64,000 nt of DNA from Chlorocebus sabaeus (lineage: Eukaryota; Chordata; Mammalia; Primates; Cercopithecidae): assembly GCF_047675955.1 (NCBI RefSeq), contig NC_132915.1:12085766-12149765 (forward strand). Direction: 5' to 3'. Position 1 is the first letter of the stretch, and the number at the start of each line of letters is the position of its first letter. This document shows positions 50,801 to 62,351 of this stretch, piece by piece. The notes below the pieces were generated by a model. It saw only the letters and a list, made by a program, of their open reading frames with translations, had not been told where the DNA came from and made no database searches. A program made the translations under genes and the position numbers.

Positions 50801-52746
50801 TATTTATTGTAGTCTTCAGAGCCTGGGCTTATTTGTACCCATCTTTCTTGGGAAGGGTTTCCAAATATTCAAAGGGAATTGCATGTTGTGGTCTAAATCT
50901 TTGGTCACTGCAGCCATATCTGCACTAGGGGGATCCAAGCCTGGTAACACTGTGACCCTTACAGACTTGTAGAGATACCACCTTTGTGGCCTTCAGCGAG
51001 GTACAAGAGAATTTCTTGGATTATCAGGCAGAAGCTCTTGTTCTCTTCACTTACTTTCTCCCAAACACACAGTCTGTCTCTCTGTGCTGAGCTGCCTGGA
51101 GCCGGACGAGAGATGATACAAGCAACCCTGTGGCTGCCACCACTGGTACTCTACTAGGTCAGATGCAAAGCCAGCATAGCACTGGGTTCTGCCTAAGGCC
51201 CGCGGCAACCACTGCCTAGCTACTGCTGATGTGTTCACTCAAGGCCCAAGGGCTTTATAGCCAGACTTGTGTCCTACCCTTCAGGGCAATGAACTTCCCC
51301 CAGCCCAGGGCAGGTTCCAGAATGCTGTACAGGAGTCAGGGCCTAGAGTCGGGAATGTTAGGAATCTACTTGGTGTTCTATTCTACTGCAGCTAAGCCGG
51401 CATCCAAACTGCAAGACAAAGTTCTTCCCACTCTTCTCTCTCTTTTCTTCATGTAGAAGTCTTTTCCCATATCCGTCACCATCCCAGGCCTGCGTTGACC
51501 ACTGCCTGGCTCCTGCTGACGTTCCCTCAAAGCACAAGGTCTCTTCAGTCAGCTTGTGGTGAATGCTGTCAGGCCTGGGTCTCTCCCTTCAGGGTAGCAA
51601 GCTCCTCTGTGGCCCAGGACAGGTCCAGAAATGCTGTCCAGAAGCCAAGACCTGAAATCGTGGACCCGAGGAGCCCTCTTGGAACTGTTGTCAAGCTGGT
51701 GACCAAGCTGCAAGACAAAGTCCCCGTTACTGTTCTCTCTCCTTTCCTTGAGCAAAAGTAGTACCTCCCTGTGGCCACGCCCTGAAGCCAGCATGGCTCT
51801 GGGTCTCACCCAAGTCTTGCAGTGAGAACTGCCTGGGCACCACTGATGTTTTTATTCAAGGCCCAAGGGCTCTTTAGCCAGCAGGTAATGAATCCTGCCA
51901 GGACTGGCCTCTTCCTTTCAAGGCAGTGGGTTCCCTTCTGGCCCAGGGTGTGTTTAGAAATGTCAGCTGGGGCCTAGGGCCTGTCATGGTGGCCTCAGGA
52001 CTCTGCCTGGTACCCAGTTTTACTGTGACTGAGTTGGTATCCAAGTTAAAAGACAAAGACCTTTTTGTTCTCTCTCCGCTCTCAAGTGGAAAGGAGCCTC
52101 TTCTGGAACTAGGAGCTGTGCTTCCGGGGTTGGGGGAAGGGTGGTATGAGTACTCCCTTGGCTGCTCTGGTTGGTGTCCCACTGGGCCGCATGCAGCCCA
52201 CATTCACTGGCTCAGAGCCCAGCACAGCACCAGGACTCGTCCAGAATTTCAACGCTTGTGACCTAGACTGCCTTTCAAATTTATTTAGGACGCCAGAGTG
52301 CCTTAGCCTGCGGTGGTGAGGCTGACCAGAACTCAGGTTCTGACAGCTGGGATGGGCAATTCCCATCTGGCTAGGTCAGTCTGAATACTCCCTTCGTGGA
52401 CACTGGCTGAGTTCTGCCTGGTGTTGCTTTCTGCTGTGACATAGGCAGCACTGAGTTCCAATGCAAAGTCCCACAGTCACTGCATGTTCTCTCCCTGAAG
52501 CCCACAGATTCTCTGCTGCATGTGGCCACTGCTGCTGGACTGTGGGGGTGGTGTGAGCAATTCCAGATTGTCTTTCCTACCCTCTTCAGTGCATTTCCTT
52601 GGTATGATCGCTCACCTGATTTTTGGTTCTTAAAAAGGTGCTTTCTTGCATGGATAGTTGTTCAATTCGGTGTTCCTATTGTGGGGCATGGAGTTGGGGG
52701 CGGTAATCACTGGAGGCTTCTATTTGGCCACCTTGTTCTGCCTCTC
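47845..52746 (-). mobile_element. L1 (L1PB/L1MA-like) antisense, 5' end complete, ORF2 mostly deleted
   Basis: Read on the minus strand: a 5' end with AGAACAAGGTGGCCAAATAG near 52715, about 2 kb of GC-rich 5' sequence, ORF1 (about 50750 down to 49520, with the coiled-coil part and C-terminal domain recognisable but broken), the very start of ORF2 near 48985-49015, then directly the ORF2 C-terminal region (48960 down to 48200) and a 3' UTR ending near 47845. Most of the roughly 3.8-kb ORF2 (endonuclease and reverse transcriptase) is missing between about 48965 and 48990. ORF1 is interrupted by an AluYR at 49972. It cannot be mobile. Sub-family is a guess. Confidence 0.8.
49972..50269 (-). mobile_element. 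AluY of the AluYR lineage inside L1 ORF1
   Basis: On the + strand: CTCTGTGGCCCAGGCTGG, GTGGCCGGATCTCAGC, GGGTTTACGCC, CTGGCTAGTTTTTTG, GGCTTGAGCC. The flank ATAAACTTTTT is found before (from 49966) and after (from about 50273). It splits the L1 ORF1 between GGATAAAC and GAATAAAC. Confidence 0.92.
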
Positions 52747-52749
52747 AGC

Positions 52750-54990
52750 TATTTATTTTGTTAAATAGGTTTACTTTCTCTCACATCTTCGCTTTGCTTC
52801 CTGGAACACCAAAAAATTGAATATGTGTTTGCTTTATGGTGTGCCATATGTCATGCAGGCTTTGTTCATTCTTCTTTATTTCTTTTTTCTTTATTTGTGT
52901 CTGACTGGGTTATTTGAAAACACCTGTCTTTAAGTTCTGAAATTCTGTCCTCTGCTTTAGTCTATTGTCAAAGATCTCCAATATATTTTTTTTCTGTCAT
53001 TCAGTGAATATTCTTCAGTTCCCGTGTTTGTTTGGCTTTAAAAAAAAATGATATCTATTTTGTTAAACTTCTCACTTACCTTCTGAATTGTTTTTCTGAT
53101 TTCTTTGTATTATTTATCTGTGTTCTCTTGTATCTCACTGAACTTCTTTGATATCATTATTTTGAATTATTTTTCCAGCATTTCATGTATTTCTGTCTCA
53201 TTGGAATCTGTTGCTGGAGAATTATTGGTTGCTTTGGAGGTGTCATATTTTCTTGTTTTGTGTGTGTGTGTGTGTGTGTGTTTCTTGTGTCCTTATGTTA
53301 TTATTGGCACATCTGGTATAACAGTCGCATCTTCCAATTTTTTAAATTTACTTTCATGGGGAGGACTTTTTTCTGAAGGCCTGTCTATGATATTGGCTGG
53401 GTAGGGCACTGTGGCTTTGATTCTGGGTGGATGCAGTAATGTAGCCCCTCTATGATGTCTTTGGTTATAAACAGTGTCAGTGGTTTCTGTAATTGCTTCA
53501 GTGGCTTAGGGGGTGGTTGTTGGTGGTGGCTGTGGTGAAATTTTGCTGGGAATGAGGATGCCAGATTGGCCATTCCTTGAGCACCAGGCGTGGCAACAGC
53601 AGGCCAGATTCCTGTCCTTAGGACCCAGCATGACTGGTGTTAGTGGGTCTAAGTCGACCAGTTCTTGGGCCCCCTTGCAGCCTTCTCAGATGCTGGCAGT
53701 TGCAGCTTTGGGCCAGATAGGTGGGTGGGTCCTTTGGCTCCTGAGCAGAAGGCATAGCATGAGCAATGGCAGGACCAGTGGTGGGACAACCCTCTGCCTC
53801 CTGCGTGGTGTGTGCTAGTGTTGGTGGTGGCTGTGACAGGCTGGGTGGTCCAGTCCCCAGACCCGCAGGTGGTGTGTGAGGGTGTGCCAGCTGCAGAGGT
53901 AGTGGCAGGCGAGGTGGCCTATCCTCAGACCCCTGGGAGGAATGCTCAGGTGCCAGCAGTGGGTGACATGGCTGAGCAATCCCTAGGCTCCCAGGTATGC
54001 TCTGGTGTTGGGGATGGTGGGGAAGCCAGGCCAGGCAGGCCTGTCCTCAAACCCCTCACGTGATTTATAGGGGCTCTGGCTGTAACGAGGATGGGTGGGG
54101 TGATCCCTAGACTCCCCTTAGAGTGTTTGAGTGGGGGCAGCAGCAGAGCTGGTGGGCTGGGGAAGCCTGCCTTCAGGGAGCTTGCAAATGTACCCCAGCC
54201 CTGCTGCTAGGGATTGCTAAGCTGCTATCAGTGGCAGGCTGGGGAGTGTGTGCCTCAGCCCCAGGCGACAGCTGGGGACCTGGGAGCCTGTTTGCAGGGC
54301 GTGTGTTAATGTAGGGTGACCACACTGCCAAGGGCATTGGAGTTGCTGCCAGGGGCTTGTGCTTTGGCCCCAGTGGCAGCGGCCAGCAGTGGTGGTGGCT
54401 GCAGGTAGAGGAGCCTGTCCTCTGGGCACCTGCAAATGCATGACAGCTTGCTGCTGGGAGGTGGGGTCTCTGCCAGTGACTTTTGCTTAGGTTTCAGTGG
54501 CAGCAGCCTGTGACATTGGTGGCTGTGGGTTGGGGAGGCAGGGGGCAGGATGCAGTTGAGTGGGGGTTGGGTTCTCAAAACTGTGCCAGTACTGCTGCTG
54601 CTTAGGTCACACCCCATGTGAACTCACTCTCTGGAGCAATGCCTTCGTGCAGTCTCAAGGCAGCTCCCTGTGTTAGTCTCAGGACCTGCGAGGATGGAGG
54701 GGCTCCCCCCTGGCTAGGACTGGAGGAGTCTGTAGTATGGATGTGGACCACTGAGAATCTCACTTACCCTTTTCCTGTACTGGGAAGCCTCCCTGGCTCC
54801 CGGCCAAGTAGCCTGCCCGCCTTCCCTCTCCTTCCTTGTGTTAGGTATTCTGGTTAGTTTTCTGTTGGGTTTCAGTGTTCTGTCTTAGATAATCTATTTT
54901 AAGTGTGATTATCTACTCACTATTTTGCTGCTGCTTTGTGGAGGAGGTAAGTGCCAGATGCCTCTAGTCAGCCATCTTGAAGCCCCTCCT
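52750..54990 (-). mobile_element. Second antisense L1: 5' UTR and ORF1 start only
   Basis: On the minus strand it starts with GGGGCTTCAAGATGGCTGAC near 54985, a genuine L1 5' end. It then runs through a GC- and GT-rich 5' region with many CAG/GGC runs (53500-54850) and an N-terminal ORF1-like coiled-coil stretch near 52900-53200. It stops at the 5' end of the other L1. No intact frame. Confidence 0.75.
53259..53280. repeat. (TG)n microsatellite
   Basis: About 11 TG units inside the second antisense L1. Confidence 0.9.
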
Positions 54991-55224
54991 CTGTCTCCCG
55001 TGGTCACTATTGAAACTATTATAATGAGTTTTGTGTTACGGTGAGTTTTATGTGGGTGGAAGGAGTCAAAACTTCAGATTGAAGTGCACTGCTCACTGCG
55101 TCCCAGGAAGGGATCAGGAAGGCAGACTTATTTTATATGTACCAGTGACATTTCTGAGTTTCAAGTATAAAGATAAAATTTTAACATGCTTCCACTTTAA
55201 AAGAATAGGTTACTTAAAAGGAAA

Positions 55225-55480
55225 TAATGATAATAATAATACCAGCAGCTAACATTCATTGATTATTTACCACATGCCAGGCCTTGTTCCAAGTGCTAAC
55301 ACGTGATCCACACAACAAACAACCCAGTGAGGTTGTCACCCTCATTTTACAGAAAAGAAAATGGGGGCATAGAGTGGTTAATAGTCTGGCCAGGATCACG
55401 CGTCTGGTATGTGGTGAAGTTGGAATTCAAACCCAGGAAGTTTGGTTGTGGATTGCATGCTCTTAATCACTGTATTTTTC
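55225..55480 (-). mobile_element. MIR element
   Basis: Reverse-complement MIR: TAACATTCATTGATTATTTA, ACATGCCAGGCCTTGTTCCA, CTCATTTTACAGAAAAGAAA, GGAATTCAAACCCAGGAAG, ATGCTCTTAATCACTG. Confidence 0.92.
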
Positions 55481-56107
55481 TGCATATTTGAAAAATTAAA
55501 CTAGTGTTGGACTGCTCGTCTGTGGCACTGGAAGCCAGTGGACATCCAAATGTCTTTTGAAGAATCTGTAAATTGTTTGTCACTGCCAGCAAACTGCATG
55601 TCAGTGTTTATAAGAGTTGAGAAAATATACAGAGTGAAGGTCTGTCTCAAAAACAGTAATTCAGAGATATGCTATCTGATCTCTCTCTGAACAACATGAG
55701 TAAAAGGTCTCAAGGTAGAAGTATTGGAACTTATAAAATGTGTTAACCAAAAATATTCTAAGGGGGATAATATAGGAGAAGTGAAAATTAACTTGTCTCA
55801 GTGGGGTGGCTTAGTTATTTAATATAGTGTTAGAAAAATATCAGTCATGACTATGAGGGTGGAAAAGTAGAATTGAAAAGCGTGATAGAAAGCTTCCAGA
55901 TTAAGGAAGAAAAGAAAATGTGGAGCAATGTAACCAAACCAATAAAAATAAAATGGTAAGGAAGAAAAAAAAAAGCATTTGTTGATATCAGAAGTGGAAA
56001 ATAAGATGTAGGGAATACAATGAAATGTATATCCATCATCACCAACTATGAATAAACTGAAGTACCCTCAAAAGGTCAGATATTAAAAGTAACACAGTTT
56101 AGTGTGG

Positions 56108-56204
56108 TCTCTCTCTTTCTCCCTCTCTCCCTCTGTTCTTCTGTCTTTCTCTCTCCCTCTCTCCTCTGTTCCCCACCGTGTATGTGTGTGTGTGTGTGTG
56201 TGTA
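56108..56204. repeat. Compound (TC)n and (TG)n low-complexity tract
   Basis: TCTCTCTCTTTCTCCCTCTC and similar to 56170, then TGTGTGTGTGTGTGTGTGTG to 56204. Homopurine-homopyrimidine mirror-like stretch next to alternating TG. Confidence 0.95.
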
Positions 56205-56295
56205 TTCAGTGACAAGGCTGAAAATGAATGGGCGAAGATAAACTAGGCAAATGAAATTAAAATAAAGCAAAAGTGGTTAATATTCGTGTCAGTCA

Positions 56296-56577
56296 GCCGG
56301 GCGCGGTGGCTCACACCTGTAATCCCAGGACTCTGGGAGGCCGAGGCGGGCAGATCACCTGAGGTCAGGAGTTTGAGACCAGCCATGGCAACACGGTGAA
56401 ACCCCATCTCCACCAAAAAATACAAAAATTAGCTGGGTACGGTGGCATGCGGAAGGCTGAGGCAGGAGAATCACTTGAACCCGGGAGGTGGAAGTTGCAG
56501 TGAGCCGAGATTGCACCATTGCACTCCAGCCTGGGCAACAGAGCGAGACTCCATCTCGGAAAATAAATAAATAATAA
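56296..56577 (+). mobile_element. Alu (AluS-like) with right-arm deletion
   Basis: GCCGGGCGCGGTGGCTCACA head. GGTGGCATGCGGAAGGCTGA lacks the usual CCTGTAATCCCAGCTACT. The tail is (AAAT)n. Confidence 0.93.
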
Positions 56578-56619
56578 TGTAAGACTAAAATGTCAAGGTC
56601 AAAAATACTGACTTTCATA

Positions 56620-58345
56620 AAGACAGATATTTTGTATTTGCAAGTTACAGTCCTTGAAGATGCTGTAAACCTTTATATAGCACAACAACCCTAGCCACAT
56701 GGCACCTACATAAGCAGGGCAAAAAGCTGAGGAAATACATCTTGATTAGAAAACATTTATGAGAATTTAAAGTCCTCCTTTCAGAATTTGACATATCAAG
56801 AAGACAAAAATAAGTAAGGCTATAGAGAATTTGAATAATATAATCAACAAGTTTGATTTTTTGATTCACTAGGATCCCATTTGAAACCCGAGACGGAGGT
56901 GTGAGATACAAGAAAAAGTGGTACTAATCTGGGAGTCCAGTGAAAAGAAGTAACAGGATGAAATCTGAGATTTCCTAGAAAGCAACTCATCCAAATTAGA
57001 ATTAAAAGTTAGTTGTATCCTGGAAATACACTTTAAAAAAAGTGAACTGAATTCTAGGAAATGATATAACATGATAAAGAAACCAAAAACTTAGGGACAT
57101 TAGGGGGGGGAGAGAGAGAGAGAGCGAGAAATACCAAAAGCGATTAGGAAAATGTGAGATTCTTAAGAGGCTATAGCTGTTAAAAGGAAATTTTTAAAAA
57201 TATGTTTATTAATAAGTCACCATATTGACATGGCATTCCAGCTGAATTATATTTATCCTTTAAAAAATAGATGGTGCTTTTATTATTTATTCTTCGGAAG
57301 TTTTAAAAGTTAGTTTTCTGAAGCTCGTATAACCTTTATCATACTTGGTAAAAGTAAATTGAAATAAGAAAGATCATCTTAAGAATTTAGATGGAAAAAT
57401 TATAAATATTAGTTAACTTAGTCACATAGTGTTAAAAGAGTAGCATTTTCTTAGAACGCAAAGATAGTTCAACATTAGGAAGCCTACCAACATAATTTAT
57501 TGAATCAGCAGTTTAAAGGAGAAAAGCCATTTGATTCTATTATTAGATGTTGAAAAGGCATTTGATAAAGTAATTAAAACTCTGAAGTATAATAAAAATT
57601 ATAGTGAAACTACTCAAGTTATGGGAATAATAATAGCATTTACCATCTAAAAGTGGTTGTGAGGATTTAACTACTTAATACAGGTAAAAACCATTAGAGC
57701 AGTGTCTCACATACAGAAATTATTGATTGTTAGCTATTTTTATTACTTAAACATGACAAAGTTGATTTGCAAAAAAGGGACAAGTATTTCATGGAATGGA
57801 AAACATTTTGGTTCAAGTCATGAAAAAGAATTGTTTGTTCTTACCACTATATTCAGCATAATTTTTTTTGAGGTTTAATTTATCTAAATGTAGTAAGAGT
57901 AGAAAATGAAATAAATGATATAAATACTAGAAGAGGAGATAAAATATTTTAATTATATTACTAGAAAATCCGTGAGACTACTAAAAACCTGTTAAAATTA
58001 GTTTATTTGGTAACGTGAATATTAAGATAAATATAAAAAATAAATGAATAGTGCTTCATTGTGGGAATAACCAATCAGAAATGGAAAGGGAAAAAAAAAA
58101 GAATCTTATAAAAATACTCACAGGTAAGTTTAATAAAATTATTCTGTACCAGGAAAAGAAAATAACTCTATCCTTAAGTTAGAATTTAAGACAAGTCAAA
58201 CCAGATCTCAATAAAAGTTGTCAGCCTTTCTATAATTAACATGAATTTAATTCAGTTCAATCTAGAAACCTAGTATATCATTTAGAAATTAGGTAAGATG
58301 ATTTTAAAGTTCATGTGGAAAACATATTTCTAAGAATACCCAAGA
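56620..58345 (+). mobile_element. Ancient L1 ORF2, sense, with internal MIR-like piece
   Basis: AGAATTTGACATATCAAGAA (56785), then TTCAACATTAGGAAGCCTA, GAAAAGGCATTTGATAAAGT, and ATTTAGAAATTAGGTAAGAT are sense L1 ORF2 in order. 57630-57750 resembles a MIR (GTGAGGATTTAACTACTTAA, GCAGTGTCTCACATACAG). Frame is lost throughout. Confidence 0.7.
57102..57124. repeat. G8 and (AG)n tract
   Basis: GGGGGGGG followed by AGAGAGAGAGAGAG, within the L1 remnant. Confidence 0.9.
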
Positions 58346-58810
58346 AAATATACTTTATATTTTTGAGTCCCTCTTCCTTTTCTCTCCTACGAACACATAC
58401 CTCATGGAGAAGAGTGGGGAAGAAAGCAAACATGCCATTTTGTTGACGTTTTCCCATTAATTTCAGTGTAGGTGGAAATCCACGGAGAGTTAGAGGGGTG
58501 ATTGTACATTATGTCTTTACGTATGTTTTGACTGTTTCACTTTTTATAAGGAATATGTTATCTTTAATTGATTTCATGTAGAAAATTTAATAGAAAAGAG
58601 TTTAATGACTTTTCACTCTAAAGTTGCAATCATGTATTATTAAACTAAAAAAAAAGCATATAATTGATTGACTTGGGATGTTTAAGAAATGCATCAGATT
58701 TTTAAAATACATACTAAAACACTGAAATGTAATTTACTTCTGCTTTCCTGAATGTTTGGTGCTTTCTACAAAGGCAAGATTAATTTTTAATTCAAAAATT
58801 CTGAAAATAA

Positions 58811-58927
<117 letters not shown>

Positions 58928-59343
58928 TAAGTATTTTAAGAATATTAATAGAACGTCAGCTTACAGAAGGCAGTATTAAGTACATCCTGTTTCAGTGTAA
59001 AAGGAAACAGTAGAGTTATTATTGCATACTTTGAATTGTGGTGCTATGCTTTAGTAATTCTAAAAAATCCTTTCGAACTTGAGATCCACTTACAGAGTGT
59101 ATATAGTAGAAATAAAATGTGTTGTATAGACAGATAAACTTAGGTCCAGGCCGTGTCTCCACCGCTTAGAGAGTTACGTGTCCTCAGCTTTTCCAGCTTT
59201 AAAACTCTGGAAACTTTATTGAATAAAACTGAAATTAGGAATTACGAGTAGTAATTTGCAGTGGCTTTTTGTTGTTCCTATGATATCAAGTATAACTCTT
59301 AGTTTTTCCCTTTTTATATTAACACACAATATTTACTTCATTG

Positions 59344-59538
59344 TAATTTCCAAAATGTTAACTGGAGATGTGTTCCAAATACAGTACATCAGCTTACACT
59401 GTTCATCTTTGACTGTAAATATGTGATCTACTTATAGCAAGTTAGAAATAAGTGCTAGAGGCTGGGTATGGTGGCTCACGCCTGTAATCTCAGCACTTTG
59501 GGAGGCAGAGGTGGGCAGATCACCTGAGGTCAGGAGTT
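59344..59538 (+). repeat. Source copy of an inverted duplication
   Basis: About 113 bp of unique-looking sequence plus the first ~79 bp of the Alu at 59460. It reappears in reverse complement at 61661-61857 with few differences. Confidence 0.92.
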
Positions 59539-59803
59539 CGAGACCAGCCTGGCCAACATGGTGAAACCCCGTCTTTACCAAAAATACAAAAATTAACCGG
59601 GCATTGTAGTGTGTGCTTGTAATCCCAGCTACTCGGGAGGCTGAGGGAAGAGAATCGCTTGAACCCGGGAGGTGGAGGTTGCAGTGAGCCGAGATCGCAC
59701 CACTGCACTCCAGCCTGGGTGACAGAGCAAGACTCCATCTCAAAAAAATAAAAATAAAATAAAATAAAATAAATAAAATATAAAATAAAAATAAAATATA
59801 AGG
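59460..59803 (+). mobile_element. Alu (AluS-like) with (AAAAT)n tail
   Basis: GGCTGGGTATGGTGGCTCAC head, both arms, then AAAATAAAATAAAATAAAAT-type tail. ATAAGTGCTAGA before and TTAAGTGCTAGA after (near 59806) are the target duplication. Confidence 0.95.
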
Positions 59804-60727
59804 AATTAAGTGCTAGAAATCATTTCCTACTTCTGTGGAACCATTTGGTTATTCTTCAGCTCCACCTCTAGATACTCGAGGATTCTCATGTATCTTGCTT
59901 CTCATTTTTACTCTGTGTCTGCAAATGTTTCCAGGTAATGTTCATTGCTGGTTCCACTTGGCACCCCTGTTTCTGCTCTCACTAAGTTCAATCCTGACAT
60001 TTCTGTATGGGGAATTTTGACTTTTTAGATTGTGCTTAACTGGCACTAATGCCCCTCTTTTTTAGTTTTATCAATTAGAAGAAGGCTTCTAAAATTAAAC
60101 TGTTTTGACATGGCTTTGGGAAAAACTTGGTCTTAAGTACTCTTATTTTCTGGGAAAGAAAACCTTCCTTGGGATTCATCTCAGTAAGATTTCTTCCTTA
60201 CTCTTATTAGCAAAATGAATAGCAAATAAATGAGAAACAGAAGTAAAGGTAATATGTAATTCATCTGCACCATAATACATCTTGTACTTCTTTTAATGGT
60301 AGACTAACGTAAAAATAGTCTTTGATCACTTGTCTCTTTCTCATAAAGTTGGGTGAAGCTACCTGAGCAGTGCTTGGCTAGATTTTAGCAGATTTAGACT
60401 GTTAAAGAATGAAACAATGTTTTTCAAAATGCATTCTTTCTTTCATGTTTCTTTATGTTGTCACATTAGAAACTGTCAATCAAGGAATGCTTTTTCACAT
60501 TGCAAAATGAATGATCGTAGCAGGACAAGTTGTTCTATTCTATGTAAGGGGTGATGGCAAGGATTTTTATATTTTTAGTTTAGGTTCTGTCTTTTCTTTT
60601 GGCTACTACTTCCTGATCTGTAAGTGGAGTTCAATTCAACAAACATTTATTAACCACTTTTCTGTGTAAGACTCTATTCTAGTTGTTTTCCTGAAGCCTG
60701 AGATAGGTTTATTTATTTTAATTTTAA

Positions 60728-60995
60728 TTTTTTTTTTTTTGAAACACAGTCTTGCCCTGTTGCCCAGGCTGGAAAGCAGTGGTGCGATCCGGCTCACTGC
60801 AGCCTCAAGAGCATATCATCATTCCCAGGCTCAAGTGATCCTCCCACCTCAGCTTCCCCAGTAGCTGGGACTACAGTTGTGAACTGGCTAATTTTGTCTT
60901 CTTTTGTAGAGACTGGGTTTTCACCATGTTGCGATCCATCTGCTTCAGCCTCCCAAAGTGCTGGGATTACAGGCATGAACAAAAGTGCCCGGCCT
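60728..60995 (-). mobile_element. Old Alu (AluJ-like), internally shortened
   Basis: GAAACACAGTCTTGCCCTGT head; GTTGCGATCCATCTGCTTCA shows the middle of one arm is gone; ends AAAAGTGCCCGGCC. Confidence 0.88.
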
Positions 60996-61624
60996 GAAAT
61001 TTAGATGATAAGGATTAAAATCTGTTTTTGCATTGTGCCGTAACTTTTCATGTCAGCTAAGTCCTGTGATGCTTGTTTGTCTTATCTATAAAATGGAATA
61101 AAACTGCTTTTCACCATTATATGAGATAATATATGTTTCACTGGTTTATAAGCTAGAAACTGCTATATAGCTATAATGTGGTAGTATAAATACCTCTCCA
61201 ATTAAATGTTAAACTTTTGAGGGAAAAGAGTTGGCAAGGACGAGTTTTTGAACTTGTTTTGCATTTTTGTTAATCCTTAGCACTCTGTCATTGGGTATCT
61301 ATTCAAGATACTGTGCATAAGTTAATGAAGACTATATCAATTTGAAAATACTTTGAACATTTATGTGCATGAAAAAATAACCTATAGGCCCTGGTTTTTC
61401 TTCATTTCATGGCTTAAATGATACAAGATGATTCAGAATTTTAGAAATTAAGTTGTTAGAGCATCTTTAAGTCAGCATATGTCAGCAGTATTTAGAGTCT
61501 GGAAAGTAATGTATAGTTTTAAAAACTTTATTATGGAAATCTTCAAACATTTACAAAAACAGAGAATAAGATAATGAGGCCCCGTATATTCATCACCCAG
61601 TTTCAACAATTGTCATCACATGGT

Positions 61625-61659
61625 GAAGCTTGATCAACTTCAGGTTTGATTTTTGGCAA
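61625..61659 (+). repeat. 35-bp direct repeat, displaced copy
   Basis: GAAGCTTGATCAACTTCAGG and the next 15 bp match 62317-62351 with one mismatch (T/C). In the repeat's usual order this motif belongs at 62317, so this copy looks transplanted. Confidence 0.92.
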
Positions 61660-61660
61660 T

Positions 61661-61857
61661 AACTTCTGACCTCAGGTGATCTGCCCACCTCAGCCTCCCA
61701 AAGTGCTGGGTTTACAGGCGTGAGCCACTGCACGCGACCTCTAGCACTTACTTCTAACTTGCTATACGTAGATCACATATTTACAGTCCTAAAGATGAAT
61801 GGTGTAAGCTGATGTACTGTATTTGGAACACATCTCCAGTTAACATTTTGGAAATTA
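61661..61857 (-). repeat. Inverted copy of 59344-59538 (templated insertion)
   Basis: Reverse complement of the upstream unique sequence plus Alu head, including the pre-Alu target site. This truncated piece has no Alu tail and no target duplication of its own, so it did not arrive by retrotransposition. Confidence 0.92.
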
Positions 61858-62316
61858 AAACTTTTACTCATACTTCCATAATGAATTTTTAAGGCCATTT
61901 TCAGATACTGTGTTTTATCCATGCATACTTACATACGTATTTCTAAAAGACAAAGGCTGTTTAAGATAATCTAACCACAATGCTGTTATCACAACACAGA
62001 AAGATTAGGAAAATTTCTTACTGTGATGAAATATCCAATGTTGAAACTTCCCCAGTTGCCTCTAAATGGTGTTTTATAGTTTTATTTAATCAGCATCCAG
62101 CTAAGGATCACACATTACATTTGATTTTTGTTGACATGTCCCTTAAGTCTGTTAATTTATAGGCTTCCCTTTTCTCTTTTTTTAAATTTCTCATTTTGCT
62201 AAAGATGCTGGATTGTCATGTGGGGTTTTTCACATTTGGATTTTATTGGATTGCATCCCTGTGGTGTTAGCAAGTACTTGTTTCACCAGTTTCCTATAAA
62301 CTGTTAGTTAGATCTA

Positions 62317-62351
62317 GAAGCTTGATCAACTTCAGGTTTGATTTTCGGCAA
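62317..62351 (+). repeat. 35-bp direct repeat, in-place copy
   Basis: Partner of 61625-61659. It continues naturally into GAATACTTAATAGGTGGTGC. Confidence 0.92.

Noticed and set aside
51926..54617. Cluster of 60-111-codon open frames in the GC-rich region on both strands
   Set aside because: The region is the 5' part of two antisense L1s. High GC lowers stop-codon frequency; frames overlap on both strands and match no family.
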